NCBI GenBank assembly: GCA_937877655.1
Contig: CALFJC010000180.1
Span: 1-57,396 of the forward strand
Reading direction: 5' to 3'
DNA from: an uncultured Selenomonadales bacterium
GTDB taxonomy: Bacteria; Bacillota; Negativicutes; Selenomonadales; Selenomonadaceae
Length of the DNA: 57,396 nt
Of the stretch, positions 28,301-36,355 are shown piece by piece. The notes under the pieces are model-generated. The model did not search any database. It was not told the origin of the DNA and worked only from the letters and a program-made list of their open reading frames with translations. Each line of letters begins with the position of its first letter. The stretch's first letter is position 1. The translations under genes were made by a program, and so were the position numbers.

Positions 28301-28768
28301 TCGGCGATAAAAACAGTTACCGCCGCCTCTCGGACGAAAGCCGCAAAAATTTCCGGCAACGCACTTGATAACACAATGACGGGCGGCAAGGGAAACGATA
28401 CGCTTTTGGGCGGCGCAGGAGATGATTCAATTTTCGGGAACACGGGCAACGATACAATTCGCGGCGGCGTAGGGAACGATACATTGCTCGGCGGCAAGGG
28501 AAATGACATGCTTTGGGGCAATAAGGGCTCGGATGTTTTCATTTACGAAAGCGGCGACGGTCAAGATGTGATTTTCGGCTTTGAAAACTCTGACATGTTG
28601 CAAATCACGGGGAATTTCTCAACGTCTTTAAACAGCGCAAAGACAGAAATTTATTTTGCCGTCGATTCAACGTCCGACGCAATTACTCTGAAGAATTTCA
28701 CGGCGACAACTTTTAACATTAACGGCACGAATTACAAAATCAGCGGAGCTGATTTAATTAGGAATTAG
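25400..28768 (+). CDS. RTX-type zinc metalloprotease R3
   Basis: 1122 residues. The N-terminal ~330 residues form a putative zinc protease: HEFTH at residues 242-246 and E265 in VEGLAEL give the HExxH-x18-E arrangement of gluzincins. RTX repeats follow from about residue 335, ending in GADLIRN. There is no signal peptide, as expected for type I export. The domain shares MATQQEVIKKFM-type N-termini and a TGAITGSDAG motif with R4 and R5. The likely role is a secreted or surface protease activated by calcium-driven folding. GGAAGGAG precedes the ATG. The last residues are encoded by an intergenic AATTAGGAATTAGG repeat. Confidence 0.85.
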   Translation: MATQQEVIKKFMASLDKTSLQGTEAIDEAIRACSNFQSAQDVINNMISDRTGAGSGDSFLRNYCGIILGNSDTGAITGSDAGSGVTKTGTSVVPNGTFNTSFNDTSFTTTNGVTFQLAYVDDEGYRYPLYDFNYLSDSEKHIWQGLKSFWAEESLKLIEESYGYSLTDSDSQYRNIRVYFIDDPNRATAWTGSDIFGTDDEKRIYMNINMHYFNSDYVNPNDLDGKCSYWGGTYYLDRLIAHEFTHAVMNAKVNNFSELPAIIVEGLAELTSGMDDEQYNNIKTAVSGEDMMKKLLVLQEDYNEVDGINNEDYVAGYIFLRYLAYQAADLAPTDGDDQIENTSEGVEINALAGNDTINNRASQVTINADAGNDRVTNFSAEVTINGGAGADFLFNSGNGKNVLINGGNDSDTILNYGSDVTITGGAGNDSINNDEGENVLFQFRAGDGNDLIEGFNESSTLKIGNGTGTYSQETVNNDLILTVGTEKISLVGAANLSTVNILGTKIPVEITNYNNSSLVAGTSYTDKIFNHANYVTIRAFGNNDTIINYGSDPAAVNSSNGRYALIQAGDGNDSVENHGMYVTIDGGAGADIIGNSSWGIKASLNGGAGNDYLWNHANATIQGGDGDDTVYNSNLGADAFIELGNGNDSVGNWGGNVTIRGGNGKDTLYNDCNIKNILADGGADDDKIYNFADNSTLLGGAGNDSIENYGVIYRNGVLESENVGKNVTINGGAGDDYIFNNAANVLFQYFSGDGNDKISGFNETSTLSIGGGNYSSTKSGSDMIFTVGTGKITLDGAASLSKLNIVSSSPTTYSSSTIKGSSQNDIIKGSAGNDSITGEAGADSIFGGAGDDKLLGNNGKDSLWGGAGNDTLTGGNGKDFFIYSEGNDVITDYAVTEKISLGANISDTALNGLDVILTTDAGTLTIKKAKGKNLNLINPAGKSFSTMVGVLTNFTVTNLTKSPVTVGSAIKTVTAASRTKAAKISGNALDNTMTGGKGNDTLLGGAGDDSIFGNTGNDTIRGGVGNDTLLGGKGNDMLWGNKGSDVFIYESGDGQDVIFGFENSDMLQITGNFSTSLNSAKTEIYFAVDSTSDAITLKNFTATTFNINGTNYKISGADLIRN

Positions 28769-28812
28769 GAATGAGGAATTAATAATGAAGGCAAACCAAT
28801 TCCTAATTGATA
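28755..28812 (+). repeat. AATTAGGAATGAGG inverted-repeat tract
   Basis: AATTAGGAATTAGG...AATTAATAATGAAG, then CCAATTCCTAATTG. It starts within the R3 stop region and has a near-identical partner after R4 (31891-31969). Confidence 0.75.
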
Positions 28813-28833
28813 AAAGCGCGGAATAAAAATTAA

Positions 28834-28860
28834 AATCCTGTTAAAAAACGGGATTTTTTT
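28834..28860 (+). terminator. Terminator of R3
   Basis: AATCCTG (28834-28840) pairs with CGGGATT (28849-28855), one G-U pair, followed by Ts. Confidence 0.75.
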
Positions 28861-28872
28861 TGTTTCCTGTTG

Positions 28873-28878
28873 TATAAT
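28873..28878 (+). promoter_or_regulatory. -10 element of RTX gene R4
   Basis: TATAAT within GTTGTATAATGG, directly after the R3 terminator. No clear -35. Confidence 0.4.
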
Positions 28879-28913
28879 GGAAAAAAAATTTTACAGAAGG
28901 GAGAAAAATTTTT

Positions 28914-31904
28914 ATGGCAACTCAATTGGAGGCAATTCAGGCTTTTATGAACTCTCTGGACAAAGCAAATAAAAGTGCTCTCGACACGGCGATAAACAAA
29001 GCTTGTTCGGGTTTCAGCGGGCTTCAAAGCGGCAAGACAAGTGCTAAAGATTCTTTCATAAACGATCTTAAAAACTCGGAAAGCGTCGAAGATTTTTTGA
29101 GAATTTATTGCGGAATAGATTTCACAACTTCGGATTCGGGCGCAATATCGGGCTCGGACGCGGGCGGCGAGACGACCAAAACCGATACAAATATTATTTC
29201 GGAAAGCGGCAGTTTGGATACGAGTTTTCAAAGCAATTCTTTCACAACAAACGGCTTGACCGTCACACTTGACGGAAAATCTTTCAGCAATTTGAGTGAC
29301 TCCGAAAAATTTATTTGGCGAGGCTTGAAAACTTGGTGGGTTGAAGGCGCACTCAATCTCATTACCGAATCTTACGGCAAGGAATTCAATTTCGCGACCA
29401 AGAAAAGCAAAAGTAATCCGTTTTACGTTACGGAACTTTATGTCAATTTTATCAACGACGCCGACGCCGATAAAATTTCCACTTCGGGCGAATACGACGA
29501 AGACACCGGCGAAGTAACCAAAATAACTTTGACGATCAACATGAATTATTACGGTTTGTTGGAAGATGATGTCGACGAAGCAAACAAGACTTTTGACCGG
29601 GAAATTGCTCATGAAATGACTCAAGTCGTAATGATGGCGAATATCCTTTACAATCCTGTTTATAATTTGTTGCCCGGTTTTATCAAAGAAGGTTTGTCGG
29701 ATTTGACAATCGGCATTACAAATTCCAATGCCAAAGAAATTAAAGCTCTGGCGGCTGATGTTTCAGCTTTTGAATACGGGCTAGACCCGAATAATTTATC
29801 GGACAACGAAAATTTTTTGGATAACGGCGGCTATATTTTCTTGCGTTACCTCGCCAGACAAGGCAGCGACTTAACCATTTCCAACAGCAACACTGCCAAC
29901 ACACTGATACAAACTTTTTACGGCAACGACACCATTACAACTTCAGCCGACGGAGTTTCAATCGACAGCGGAGAAGGCAACGATTCCATAACCGCAAAAG
30001 GAAACGGGCTAAGCATAAGCGCGGGCGACGACAAAGACAGCATTTCTTTTTCAAACGGAAAAAATTTAACTCTCGAATGCGGCGACGGCAACGATTACAT
30101 TGAAATTTCTTCCGACAGCTCTTTCGTCATAATAAACGGCGACAAGGGCAACGATTATATTTCTCTTTTGTCGGGTGCCTCGAACGTTACGGTAAACGGC
30201 GGTAAGGGTAATGATTCATTTCACAGCAAAGCTTCAAAGATTTTGATAAACGGTGATGAAGGAAAAGATTATGTTTCGCTTTTATCCGGTGCCTCAAGCA
30301 ATACGATAAACGGCGGCGAGGACAACGATTACGTTTACATTTATGAAAATTCTTCAAACCACACGATAAGCGGCGGCGACGGTAAAGATGAAATTCACAG
30401 CGAAGGAACGAATATTTTAATCAAAGGCGAGGCGGGCGACGATTATGTTCAGCTTCATAGAAATCTGGCAAAAAATTCTACGGTCTTCGGCGGCGACGGC
30501 AACGATTTAATTTATACGGGAGCTTCGGTCGCCGTTATAAGAGCGGAAGCAGATGACGATTATATCCACATTTACTCGGAGGCTTCTGAAAATACAATCA
30601 ACGCGGGCACGGGCAACGATACAATCGAAAGTCATTGCGAAAACGGCGTTTATTACCAATATGTTGACGGCGACGGCAATGATTTAATTCAAGGCTTTAC
30701 AAAAAACGATACGCTCAGCATTTCTAACGAAATTTATTCCACCTCAAGGAGCGGCTCGAATGTCATCGTTGCAATAGGAGAAGGCAGAATCACTTTGGAA
30801 GGCGCGGCGTCTTTGTCGAAATTAAATATTGTCGGCACTTCGTCAACCGCTCCTTCGGGTCCGACGCTTTTAACCGTCAACGACTACACAAAATCTCCCG
30901 TGACAGTTGTTTCGTCCGTCAAAGTAATCAATGCTTCTTCTCGCACGACGCCTGTTCAAATTACAGGAAATTATCTTGCGAATACAATCAGCGGCGGCTC
31001 CAAAGAGGATACTCTTGACGGCGGCGAAGGTAACGATTCCATCAGCGGCGGCGCGGGCGCAGATTCCATTTTCGGCGGCGCGGGCGACGATAAACTTTCG
31101 GGCAATAATGGCAAAGATTCTTTGTGGGGCGGCGCAGGCAACGACACTTTGACGGGCGGCAACGGTAAAGATTTCTTCATCTACAGCGAAGGAAATGATG
31201 TTATTACCGATTATGCGGTTACGGAGAAAATTTCTCTCGGAGCAAATATTTCAGATACCGCTTTGAACGGCTTGGACGTAATTTTAACGACGGACGCGGG
31301 CACTCTCACGATTAAAAAGGCAAAGGGAAAAAATCTCAACATGATTAATCCTGCGGGCAAAAGTTTTTCGACAATGGTCGGAGTCTTGACGAATTTTACC
31401 GTAACGAATTCGACGAAATCGCCCGTAACTGTCGGCTCGGCGATAAAAACAATTACTGCCGCCTCGCGGACGAAAGCCGCAAGAATTTCCGGCAACGCGC
31501 TCGATAACACAATCACGGGCGGCAAGGGCAACGATACGCTTTTGGGCGGCGCGGGCGATGATTCGATTTTCGGGAACACGGGCAACGATACCATTCGCGG
31601 CGGTACAGGAAATGATACCTTAATTGGCGGCGCGGGAAATGACATGTTATGGGGCAATGCGGGCGCGGACGTTTTCATTTACGAGAGCGGCGACGGACAG
31701 GATGTCATTTTCGGCTTTGAAGATGATGACATGTTGCAAATCACGGGGAATTTCTCAACCTCTTTAAACAGTTCGCAGACCGAAATTTATTTTGCCGTCG
31801 ACTCGACTTCAAACGCAATTACGCTGAAAAATTTCGCGGCGACAACTTTTAACGTCAACGGCACGAATTACAAAATCAGCGGAGCTGATTTAATTAGGAA
31901 TTAG
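28914..31904 (+). CDS. RTX-type protein R4 with broken HExxH motif
   Basis: 996 residues, paralogue of R3 and R5. The protease-like N-terminal domain is kept (MATQLEAIQAFM, TSDSGAISGSDAGG), but the zinc motif reads HEMTQ at residues 233-237, so the second histidine is Gln. The downstream EGLAEL is EGLSDL. The third-ligand Glu remains, but a normal zinc site is unlikely, so this is probably a non-catalytic homologue such as a binding protein, regulator or immunity partner. RTX-like repeats (GGDGNDLI) follow. The last 282 codons, stop included, are nearly identical to R3. GAAGGGAG precedes the ATG. Confidence 0.85.
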   Translation: MATQLEAIQAFMNSLDKANKSALDTAINKACSGFSGLQSGKTSAKDSFINDLKNSESVEDFLRIYCGIDFTTSDSGAISGSDAGGETTKTDTNIISESGSLDTSFQSNSFTTNGLTVTLDGKSFSNLSDSEKFIWRGLKTWWVEGALNLITESYGKEFNFATKKSKSNPFYVTELYVNFINDADADKISTSGEYDEDTGEVTKITLTINMNYYGLLEDDVDEANKTFDREIAHEMTQVVMMANILYNPVYNLLPGFIKEGLSDLTIGITNSNAKEIKALAADVSAFEYGLDPNNLSDNENFLDNGGYIFLRYLARQGSDLTISNSNTANTLIQTFYGNDTITTSADGVSIDSGEGNDSITAKGNGLSISAGDDKDSISFSNGKNLTLECGDGNDYIEISSDSSFVIINGDKGNDYISLLSGASNVTVNGGKGNDSFHSKASKILINGDEGKDYVSLLSGASSNTINGGEDNDYVYIYENSSNHTISGGDGKDEIHSEGTNILIKGEAGDDYVQLHRNLAKNSTVFGGDGNDLIYTGASVAVIRAEADDDYIHIYSEASENTINAGTGNDTIESHCENGVYYQYVDGDGNDLIQGFTKNDTLSISNEIYSTSRSGSNVIVAIGEGRITLEGAASLSKLNIVGTSSTAPSGPTLLTVNDYTKSPVTVVSSVKVINASSRTTPVQITGNYLANTISGGSKEDTLDGGEGNDSISGGAGADSIFGGAGDDKLSGNNGKDSLWGGAGNDTLTGGNGKDFFIYSEGNDVITDYAVTEKISLGANISDTALNGLDVILTTDAGTLTIKKAKGKNLNMINPAGKSFSTMVGVLTNFTVTNSTKSPVTVGSAIKTITAASRTKAARISGNALDNTITGGKGNDTLLGGAGDDSIFGNTGNDTIRGGTGNDTLIGGAGNDMLWGNAGADVFIYESGDGQDVIFGFEDDDMLQITGNFSTSLNSSQTEIYFAVDSTSNAITLKNFAATTFNVNGTNYKISGADLIRN

Positions 31905-31969
31905 GAATGAGGAATTAATAATGAAGGAAGGTTTTCCATTCCTAATTCCTAATTCATAATTCCTAATTG
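31891..31969 (+). repeat. AATTAGGAATTAGG inverted repeat
   Basis: The left arm AATTAGGAATTAGGAATGAG is followed, after a short AAGG/TTCC-rich centre, by a right arm ending CATAATTCCTAATT that is close to its reverse complement. It can form a long imperfect hairpin in DNA or RNA. Confidence 0.8.
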
Positions 31970-31991
31970 ATAAAAGCGCGGAAAAAAATTT

Positions 31992-32021
31992 AATCCCTCC
32001 AAAGTCGGAGGGATTTTTTTG
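31992..32021. terminator. Bidirectional terminator between R4 and oppF
   Basis: AATCCCTCC (31992-32000) pairs with GGAGGGATT (32007-32015), with a T-run on the plus strand and AAATTT on the other side. Confidence 0.85.
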
Positions 32022-32912
32022 TTAATGACTCGATAAAACAAAGTGAGTATCGCTTACACGTCGCATGATACAATGTTCGTAATTAACTTTGTCGGAATCA
32101 TAAGTTATAAGTTGCCGATGCCTTTCGACTTCGGGATTTGGTTGCGGCACGGCGGACAACAAACTTTGCGTGTAAGGATGGGCGGGATTGGAAAAAATTT
32201 CCTTCGTCAAGCCCGTCTCAACCAAGTAACCTTTATGAAGGACGCCGATTCTGTCGGAAATGTATTTAACCATGCTCAAATCATGTGCAATGAAAAGATA
32301 AGCGCATTTTGTCTCGTCTTGAATATCTTTCATGAGATTGACGACTTGCGCTTGAATCGAAACATCCAACGCGGAAATGCATTCGTCGGCAATGATAAGC
32401 TTGGGATTCATGACAAGTGCACGGGCAATTCCGACGCGTTGACGTTGTCCGCCGGAAAATTGTTGCGGATAACGCTCGGCATGAGCGGGCGATAAACCGA
32501 CTTTTTTTAAAATCTCGCCGATAATCCCGTTGCGCTCCTTGAGACTTGAATAAAGTTTGTAAATGTCAAGCCCTTCGCCGATTATGTCGCCGATTTTTTT
32601 TCGGGGATTCAAACTCGACATCGGGTCTTGAAAAATCATTTGCATATTTTTTCGGAGCCTTCGGCGTGTCCTGTTATCAAGTTCGCCGGAAATTTTATCG
32701 CGATTAAAAATAATTTCGCCGTCAGTCGGATCATAAAGGCGAATGATACTGCGCCCGATTGTAGTTTTTCCGCTGCCCGATTCGCCGACAAGCCCGTAAG
32801 TTTCGCCGGGAAAAATTTCAAAAGAAACTCCGTTGACAGCTTTGACAGTGAAACTGCGCGAAATTTTAAAATGCTGACGAAGATTTTTCACTTTAAGCAG
32901 AGGTTCAATCAT
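32022..32912 (-). CDS. oppF: Oligopeptide ABC transporter ATPase, OppF/DppF type
   Basis: A 296-residue cytoplasmic ATPase for peptide import. Walker A GESGSGKTT, signature FSGGQRQRVGIARAL, and Walker B LIIADECISALD (Cys replaces the usual Pro after DE). The C-terminal HPYTQSLLSAVP is typical of the OppD/OppF subfamily. It is the last gene of the M15-oppABCDF operon and pairs with OppD. A low-complexity repeat separates it from oppD. The start has AGAAGGGTGG close by. Confidence 0.9.
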   Translation of the reverse strand: MIEPLLKVKNLRQHFKISRSFTVKAVNGVSFEIFPGETYGLVGESGSGKTTIGRSIIRLYDPTDGEIIFNRDKISGELDNRTRRRLRKNMQMIFQDPMSSLNPRKKIGDIIGEGLDIYKLYSSLKERNGIIGEILKKVGLSPAHAERYPQQFSGGQRQRVGIARALVMNPKLIIADECISALDVSIQAQVVNLMKDIQDETKCAYLFIAHDLSMVKYISDRIGVLHKGYLVETGLTKEIFSNPAHPYTQSLLSAVPQPNPEVERHRQLITYDSDKVNYEHCIMRRVSDTHFVLSSH

Positions 32913-32927
32913 AATTCGCCACCCTTC

Positions 32928-33004
32928 TGTTAATTAGCAATGTGCAATGAGTAATGTGCAATGAATTGGAAATTTTTAATTGCTCATTACTCATTGCTAA
33001 TTGT
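32928..33004 (-). repeat. GCAATGAGTAATG-type intergenic repeat
   Basis: Units such as GCAATGTGCAATGAGTAATG (32938-32961) face GCTCATTACTCATTGC (32983-32998), forming an imperfect inverted repeat within the opp operon. Similar words recur near 53170-53205. Confidence 0.65.
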
Positions 33005-34051
33005 TCATTGCTTTTCCGCCGCCTTTCTCGACCGAATCAATCGCGATTTTAATTCCTGCGGCAATTCTACTTTCGGCGCGTCGGGATGTAAAAGCCAAGT
33101 TGCCGCAAAATGTGTTTCTGAAATTTGAAACATGGGCGGTTCCGCCTTCTCGTCAATTTTCATGGCAAATTTATTTCTCGCGGCAAAAGCATCTCCCGGC
33201 GGCTCGTGTAAAAGATTCGGCGGGCTTCCGGGTATCGAATATAATCTGTCGTCGTCAGTCTCCAAATCGGGCATTGCGGATAACAATCCCCAAGTGTAAG
33301 GATGACGCGGGTCGTAAAAAATTTCTTCGACCGTGCCGACTTCGATAACTTTTCCCGCATACATGACGTTGACATAATCGGCGACCTTCGCCACAACGCC
33401 CAAATCATGCGTGATATAAATTACCGACAAATTCATTTCGGCTTGAATTTTTTTTATCAAATCCAAAATGCGGGCTTGAACGGTAACATCAAGAGCAGTC
33501 GTCGGCTCGTCGCAAATTAAAATTTTCGGCTCGCAGGAAAGAGCAACGGCAATCACGACGCGTTGACGCATACCGCCCGAAAGTTGGTGGGGATAATTTT
33601 TTATGCGCTTTTCGGCGTCGGCAATCCCGACCAAATTTAAAAGTTCGACGGCTTTTTGGCGAGCATCGGTTTTTGAAATTTTTTTGTGAAGAAACATTCC
33701 CTCCATAATTTGATCTCCGATTGTCATTGTCGGATCCAAACTGGTCATTGGGTCTTGAAAAACCATTGCGATTTGTTGCCCGTTAATTTTTTGGCGCAGA
33801 TCTTTTTTCGTCAAAGTCAAAAGGTCTTCGCCGTTATAAAAAACATTTCCGCTGTTGATAACGCTGTTGCTGTCCAAAAGCCCCGTGACTGCCTTCATCG
33901 TAACAGATTTTCCCGAACCGCTCTCTCCGACAAGCGCAACGGTTTTTCCGAGCGGCAAATCGAAATTGACGCCGCGAATGGCATGAACATTTCCCGCATT
34001 TGTGCGAAAAGTTATGTCGAGATTTTTAATCGAAAGAATAATTTTCTCCAT
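33005..34051 (-). CDS. oppD: Oligopeptide ABC transporter ATPase, OppD/DppD type
   Basis: A 348-residue ATPase, partner of OppF. Walker A GESGSGKS, signature LSGGMRQRV, Walker B ILICDEPTTALD, then HPYTWGLLSAMP and the SPPNLLHEPPGDAFAARNK region that carries the C-terminal cysteines in most relatives; those cysteines are absent here. I start at MEKIILSIK (34051), with AGGAA upstream. The longer frame up to 34147 reads into hairpin repeat copy B and is not real. The adjacent repeat separates it from oppC by almost 300 bp. Confidence 0.9.
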   Translation of the reverse strand: MEKIILSIKNLDITFRTNAGNVHAIRGVNFDLPLGKTVALVGESGSGKSVTMKAVTGLLDSNSVINSGNVFYNGEDLLTLTKKDLRQKINGQQIAMVFQDPMTSLDPTMTIGDQIMEGMFLHKKISKTDARQKAVELLNLVGIADAEKRIKNYPHQLSGGMRQRVVIAVALSCEPKILICDEPTTALDVTVQARILDLIKKIQAEMNLSVIYITHDLGVVAKVADYVNVMYAGKVIEVGTVEEIFYDPRHPYTWGLLSAMPDLETDDDRLYSIPGSPPNLLHEPPGDAFAARNKFAMKIDEKAEPPMFQISETHFAATWLLHPDAPKVELPQELKSRLIRSRKAAEKQ

Positions 34052-34084
34052 ATCAATTCCTGCAATCATCAAAAAATGAAAATG

Positions 34085-34332
34085 GGGGCGCACAGGACGT
34101 GCGCCCGCCGGCAACAGAAACAGGATGTTTCTATTGCCGGCACACACGGCAAAAGTAAATTACTACTCCGAATAACGAGGAACAAACGCCCCCGCGAGGC
34201 GAATTTCTTTTGCTTCTTTTCTTTCTTCGTTGAAAGAAAAGAAGTTCAATCAACAAATTGAATTGGTAAGCCAAATCGAAGTGACGAGCCGCCGCAGGGA
34301 CAGCCGGTTCCGCGAATCCACGCTTTGGCAAA
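34085..34332 (+). repeat. Dispersed hairpin repeat, copy B
   Basis: Hairpin 1: 34086-34093/34099-34106, loop AGGAC. Hairpin 2: 34108-34114 and 34116-34121 with 34127-34132 and 34134-34140, loop AGGAT; its inner stem AGAAAC/GTTTCT differs from GAAAAC/GTTTTC of copies A and C by two compensated pairs. Hairpin 3: 13 bp, 34213-34225/34232-34244. Copy B has about 40 extra bases between hairpins 2 and 3. It lies inside the opp operon but is oriented antisense to opp transcription. Confidence 0.85.
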
Positions 34333-34348
34333 GGGGGGATTTTTCTCC

Positions 34349-35329
34349 TCACATGTCGTCGAGCTTCGGAGCCAATGCCTCGCGGAAGCCGTCGCCGATT
34401 AAATTAAATCCGAGCATCAAAATCGCCAAAACCGTTATCGGCGGCAAAATTTGATAAGGCAAAATCGTTACGTTGTTGAAACCCGCCTCAATCAGCGAAC
34501 CGATTGAACATTGCGGCAAAACTATTCCGACACCAACAAAACTTAAAAATGCTTCCGTGAAAATCGCAACCGGTATCGAAAACATAACTTGAGTAATTAT
34601 CGGTCCGATTGTGTTCGGCAAAATCTGTTTAAAAATTATGTGGAAACTCCCCGCGCCGAGCGTCCGACTTGCAAGAACATATTCGCGCTCCTTTATCTTC
34701 AAACACTCTGCGCGGGAAATTTTACTCATGCCGATCCATTCGGTTATCAACAGCGACGCAATAACAAGCCCAATCCCCTTCTCCATGAAAATCGCCAAAA
34801 TCGAAATGATAACCAGCGTCGGGATTGAGCCGACAATTTCTATAAATCTCTGCAGAGCATTATCAACCATGCCACCGAAAAAACCCGAAATAAGCCCGTA
34901 GCTTGTGCCAATCAGCATGTCAATAAAAATCGCCACAAACGCAATTATCAACGAAACTCGCGCTCCCTGCCAAGTTCTCGTCCAAAGGTCGCGCCCCATA
35001 TCGTCCGTGCCGAAAATAAATGTCCTGTCGGAAAATAAATTTTGCGACTCGCCGCCGCCGATTTGCGGAGCTAAACTCTTCGCCGTAATTTCTTTTCCGC
35101 TCGAATCGACAACCGAAATAATTTCCTGATAGCTGTAAGAACTGACAAGCGGCGCGAAAATCGCAAAAAGAATTATCGCGCCAACCAAAATTAAGCCCGT
35201 AACCGCAAAACGATTTTTGAAAAAGTGAACGGCAACGCCTTTCCAATATCCTTGCGAAGAAAAATTTTCGTCAACCGAAATATCCCGGTCGGAAATAAAT
35301 TCAAAGTCTCCTTGTTGCGGCGTGTACAT
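34349..35329 (-). CDS. oppC: Oligopeptide ABC transporter permease, OppC type
   Basis: A 326-residue inner-membrane permease with an N-terminal cytoplasmic tail, a first helix (FAVTGLILVGAIILFAIFAP), and the DPP-type core TFIFGTDDMGRDLWTRTWQGARVS... followed by four or five more helices. The EAA-like loop (EYVLASRTLGAGSFHIIFKQILPN) contacts the ATPases. AGGAGG lies 6 bases before the start. It pairs with OppB to form the pore. Confidence 0.9.
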   Translation of the reverse strand: MYTPQQGDFEFISDRDISVDENFSSQGYWKGVAVHFFKNRFAVTGLILVGAIILFAIFAPLVSSYSYQEIISVVDSSGKEITAKSLAPQIGGGESQNLFSDRTFIFGTDDMGRDLWTRTWQGARVSLIIAFVAIFIDMLIGTSYGLISGFFGGMVDNALQRFIEIVGSIPTLVIISILAIFMEKGIGLVIASLLITEWIGMSKISRAECLKIKEREYVLASRTLGAGSFHIIFKQILPNTIGPIITQVMFSIPVAIFTEAFLSFVGVGIVLPQCSIGSLIEAGFNNVTILPYQILPPITVLAILMLGFNLIGDGFREALAPKLDDM

Positions 35330-35340
35330 GCCTAACCTCC

Positions 35341-35416
35341 TAGAAGGGAAATGGGAAAAGGGAAATGGGAAAAGTTAAGGGAAAAGTCTTATCCCTTCTC
35401 CCTTCTCCCTTTTCTC
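35341..35416 (-). repeat. GGGAAAA / TTCTCCC inverted low-complexity repeat
   Basis: GGGAAATGGGAAAAGGG units (35346-35372) face CCCTTCTCCCTTCTCCC (35394-35410), giving a long imperfect hairpin between oppB and oppC. It has the same architecture as the AATTCCT tracts but a different word. Confidence 0.7.
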
Positions 35417-36355
35417 TTAACCCTTAACAGTCAATCTGATTCGCGGATCAATTATTCCGTACAAAATGTCCAGCGCAAGCATTACGCCGATATACAGCGC
35501 GGAAAAAACAATTCCCAACGCCAAAACATAATTGTAATCGACGCCCTGCCCCGCTATCGCGTCAACCATCAACTTGCCGACGCCGTTTATCCCGTAAATT
35601 TTTTCGATAACCATCGCGCCCGTCAGCAAGTCGACAACCAGCGGCGCAATAACCGTTACAATCGGTATCAGCGCATTTCTCAAAACATGTTTGCGAATCA
35701 GTTCAAAACCGTAAAGCCCTTTTGCCTCCGCCAATTTCACATAATCGCTGTTGAGAACTTCGATCATTTCATTTCGCGTGAAACGCGCCACAGTCGAAAT
35801 CGCAAATAAACTCAGCGACAACATCGGCATAATCGCGGAGGTTAAAAATTTTGCGGGATCGAAAAAATACGGGAAGAACGGGATTTTATACGCGAAAAAA
35901 TATTGCAGGAAAATCATGAAGACATAGGACGGAATGCACACGCCCAAAATCGAAACGAGAGTACAAAAGCCGTCCAAAAATTTTCCGCGATTCAGTGCCG
36001 CAACAATTCCAATCGTCAGCCCGACAATCGTCCCGAATAAAATTGACAGCACGCCGATTTTAAACGAGTTCAAAAGGCAAGCCGTCAATATCGGTTTAAT
36101 CGGCGCGCCGTTGTAAAGAGAAGTGCCGTTGCCGAAACTCCCGCCGAGCAACATTGACATGTAATCCGCGAACTGAATCAAAATCGGCTTGTTGAGTCCG
36201 AGCTCCTCGCGCTTTTGCAAAATCATTTCCGCGCTCATTCTTTCGACGGGGAAAGGATCGCCCGGCATTATCCTAATCAACACGAACAGCACAAAAATTA
36301 TTATGAACAATGTCAGCGCGGACATCAAAATTCTTTTTGCTACGTACTTTGTCAT
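35417..36355 (-). CDS. oppB: Oligopeptide ABC transporter permease, OppB type
   Basis: A 312-residue permease with six predicted helices, beginning KRILMSALTLFIIIFVLFVL. The family motifs RIMPGDP and the EAA loop (DYVKLAEAKGLYGFELIRKHVLRNALIP) are present. Its ATG overlaps the oppA stop by 4 bases (ATGA), indicating translational coupling. It ends DPRIRLTVKG as in relatives. Confidence 0.9.
   Translation of the reverse strand: MTKYVAKRILMSALTLFIIIFVLFVLIRIMPGDPFPVERMSAEMILQKREELGLNKPILIQFADYMSMLLGGSFGNGTSLYNGAPIKPILTACLLNSFKIGVLSILFGTIVGLTIGIVAALNRGKFLDGFCTLVSILGVCIPSYVFMIFLQYFFAYKIPFFPYFFDPAKFLTSAIMPMLSLSLFAISTVARFTRNEMIEVLNSDYVKLAEAKGLYGFELIRKHVLRNALIPIVTVIAPLVVDLLTGAMVIEKIYGINGVGKLMVDAIAGQGVDYNYVLALGIVFSALYIGVMLALDILYGIIDPRIRLTVKG

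Noticed and set aside
34052..34147. N-terminal extension of OppD
   Set aside because: The extra 32 residues translate hairpin repeat copy B; homology to OppD starts at MEKIILSIK.
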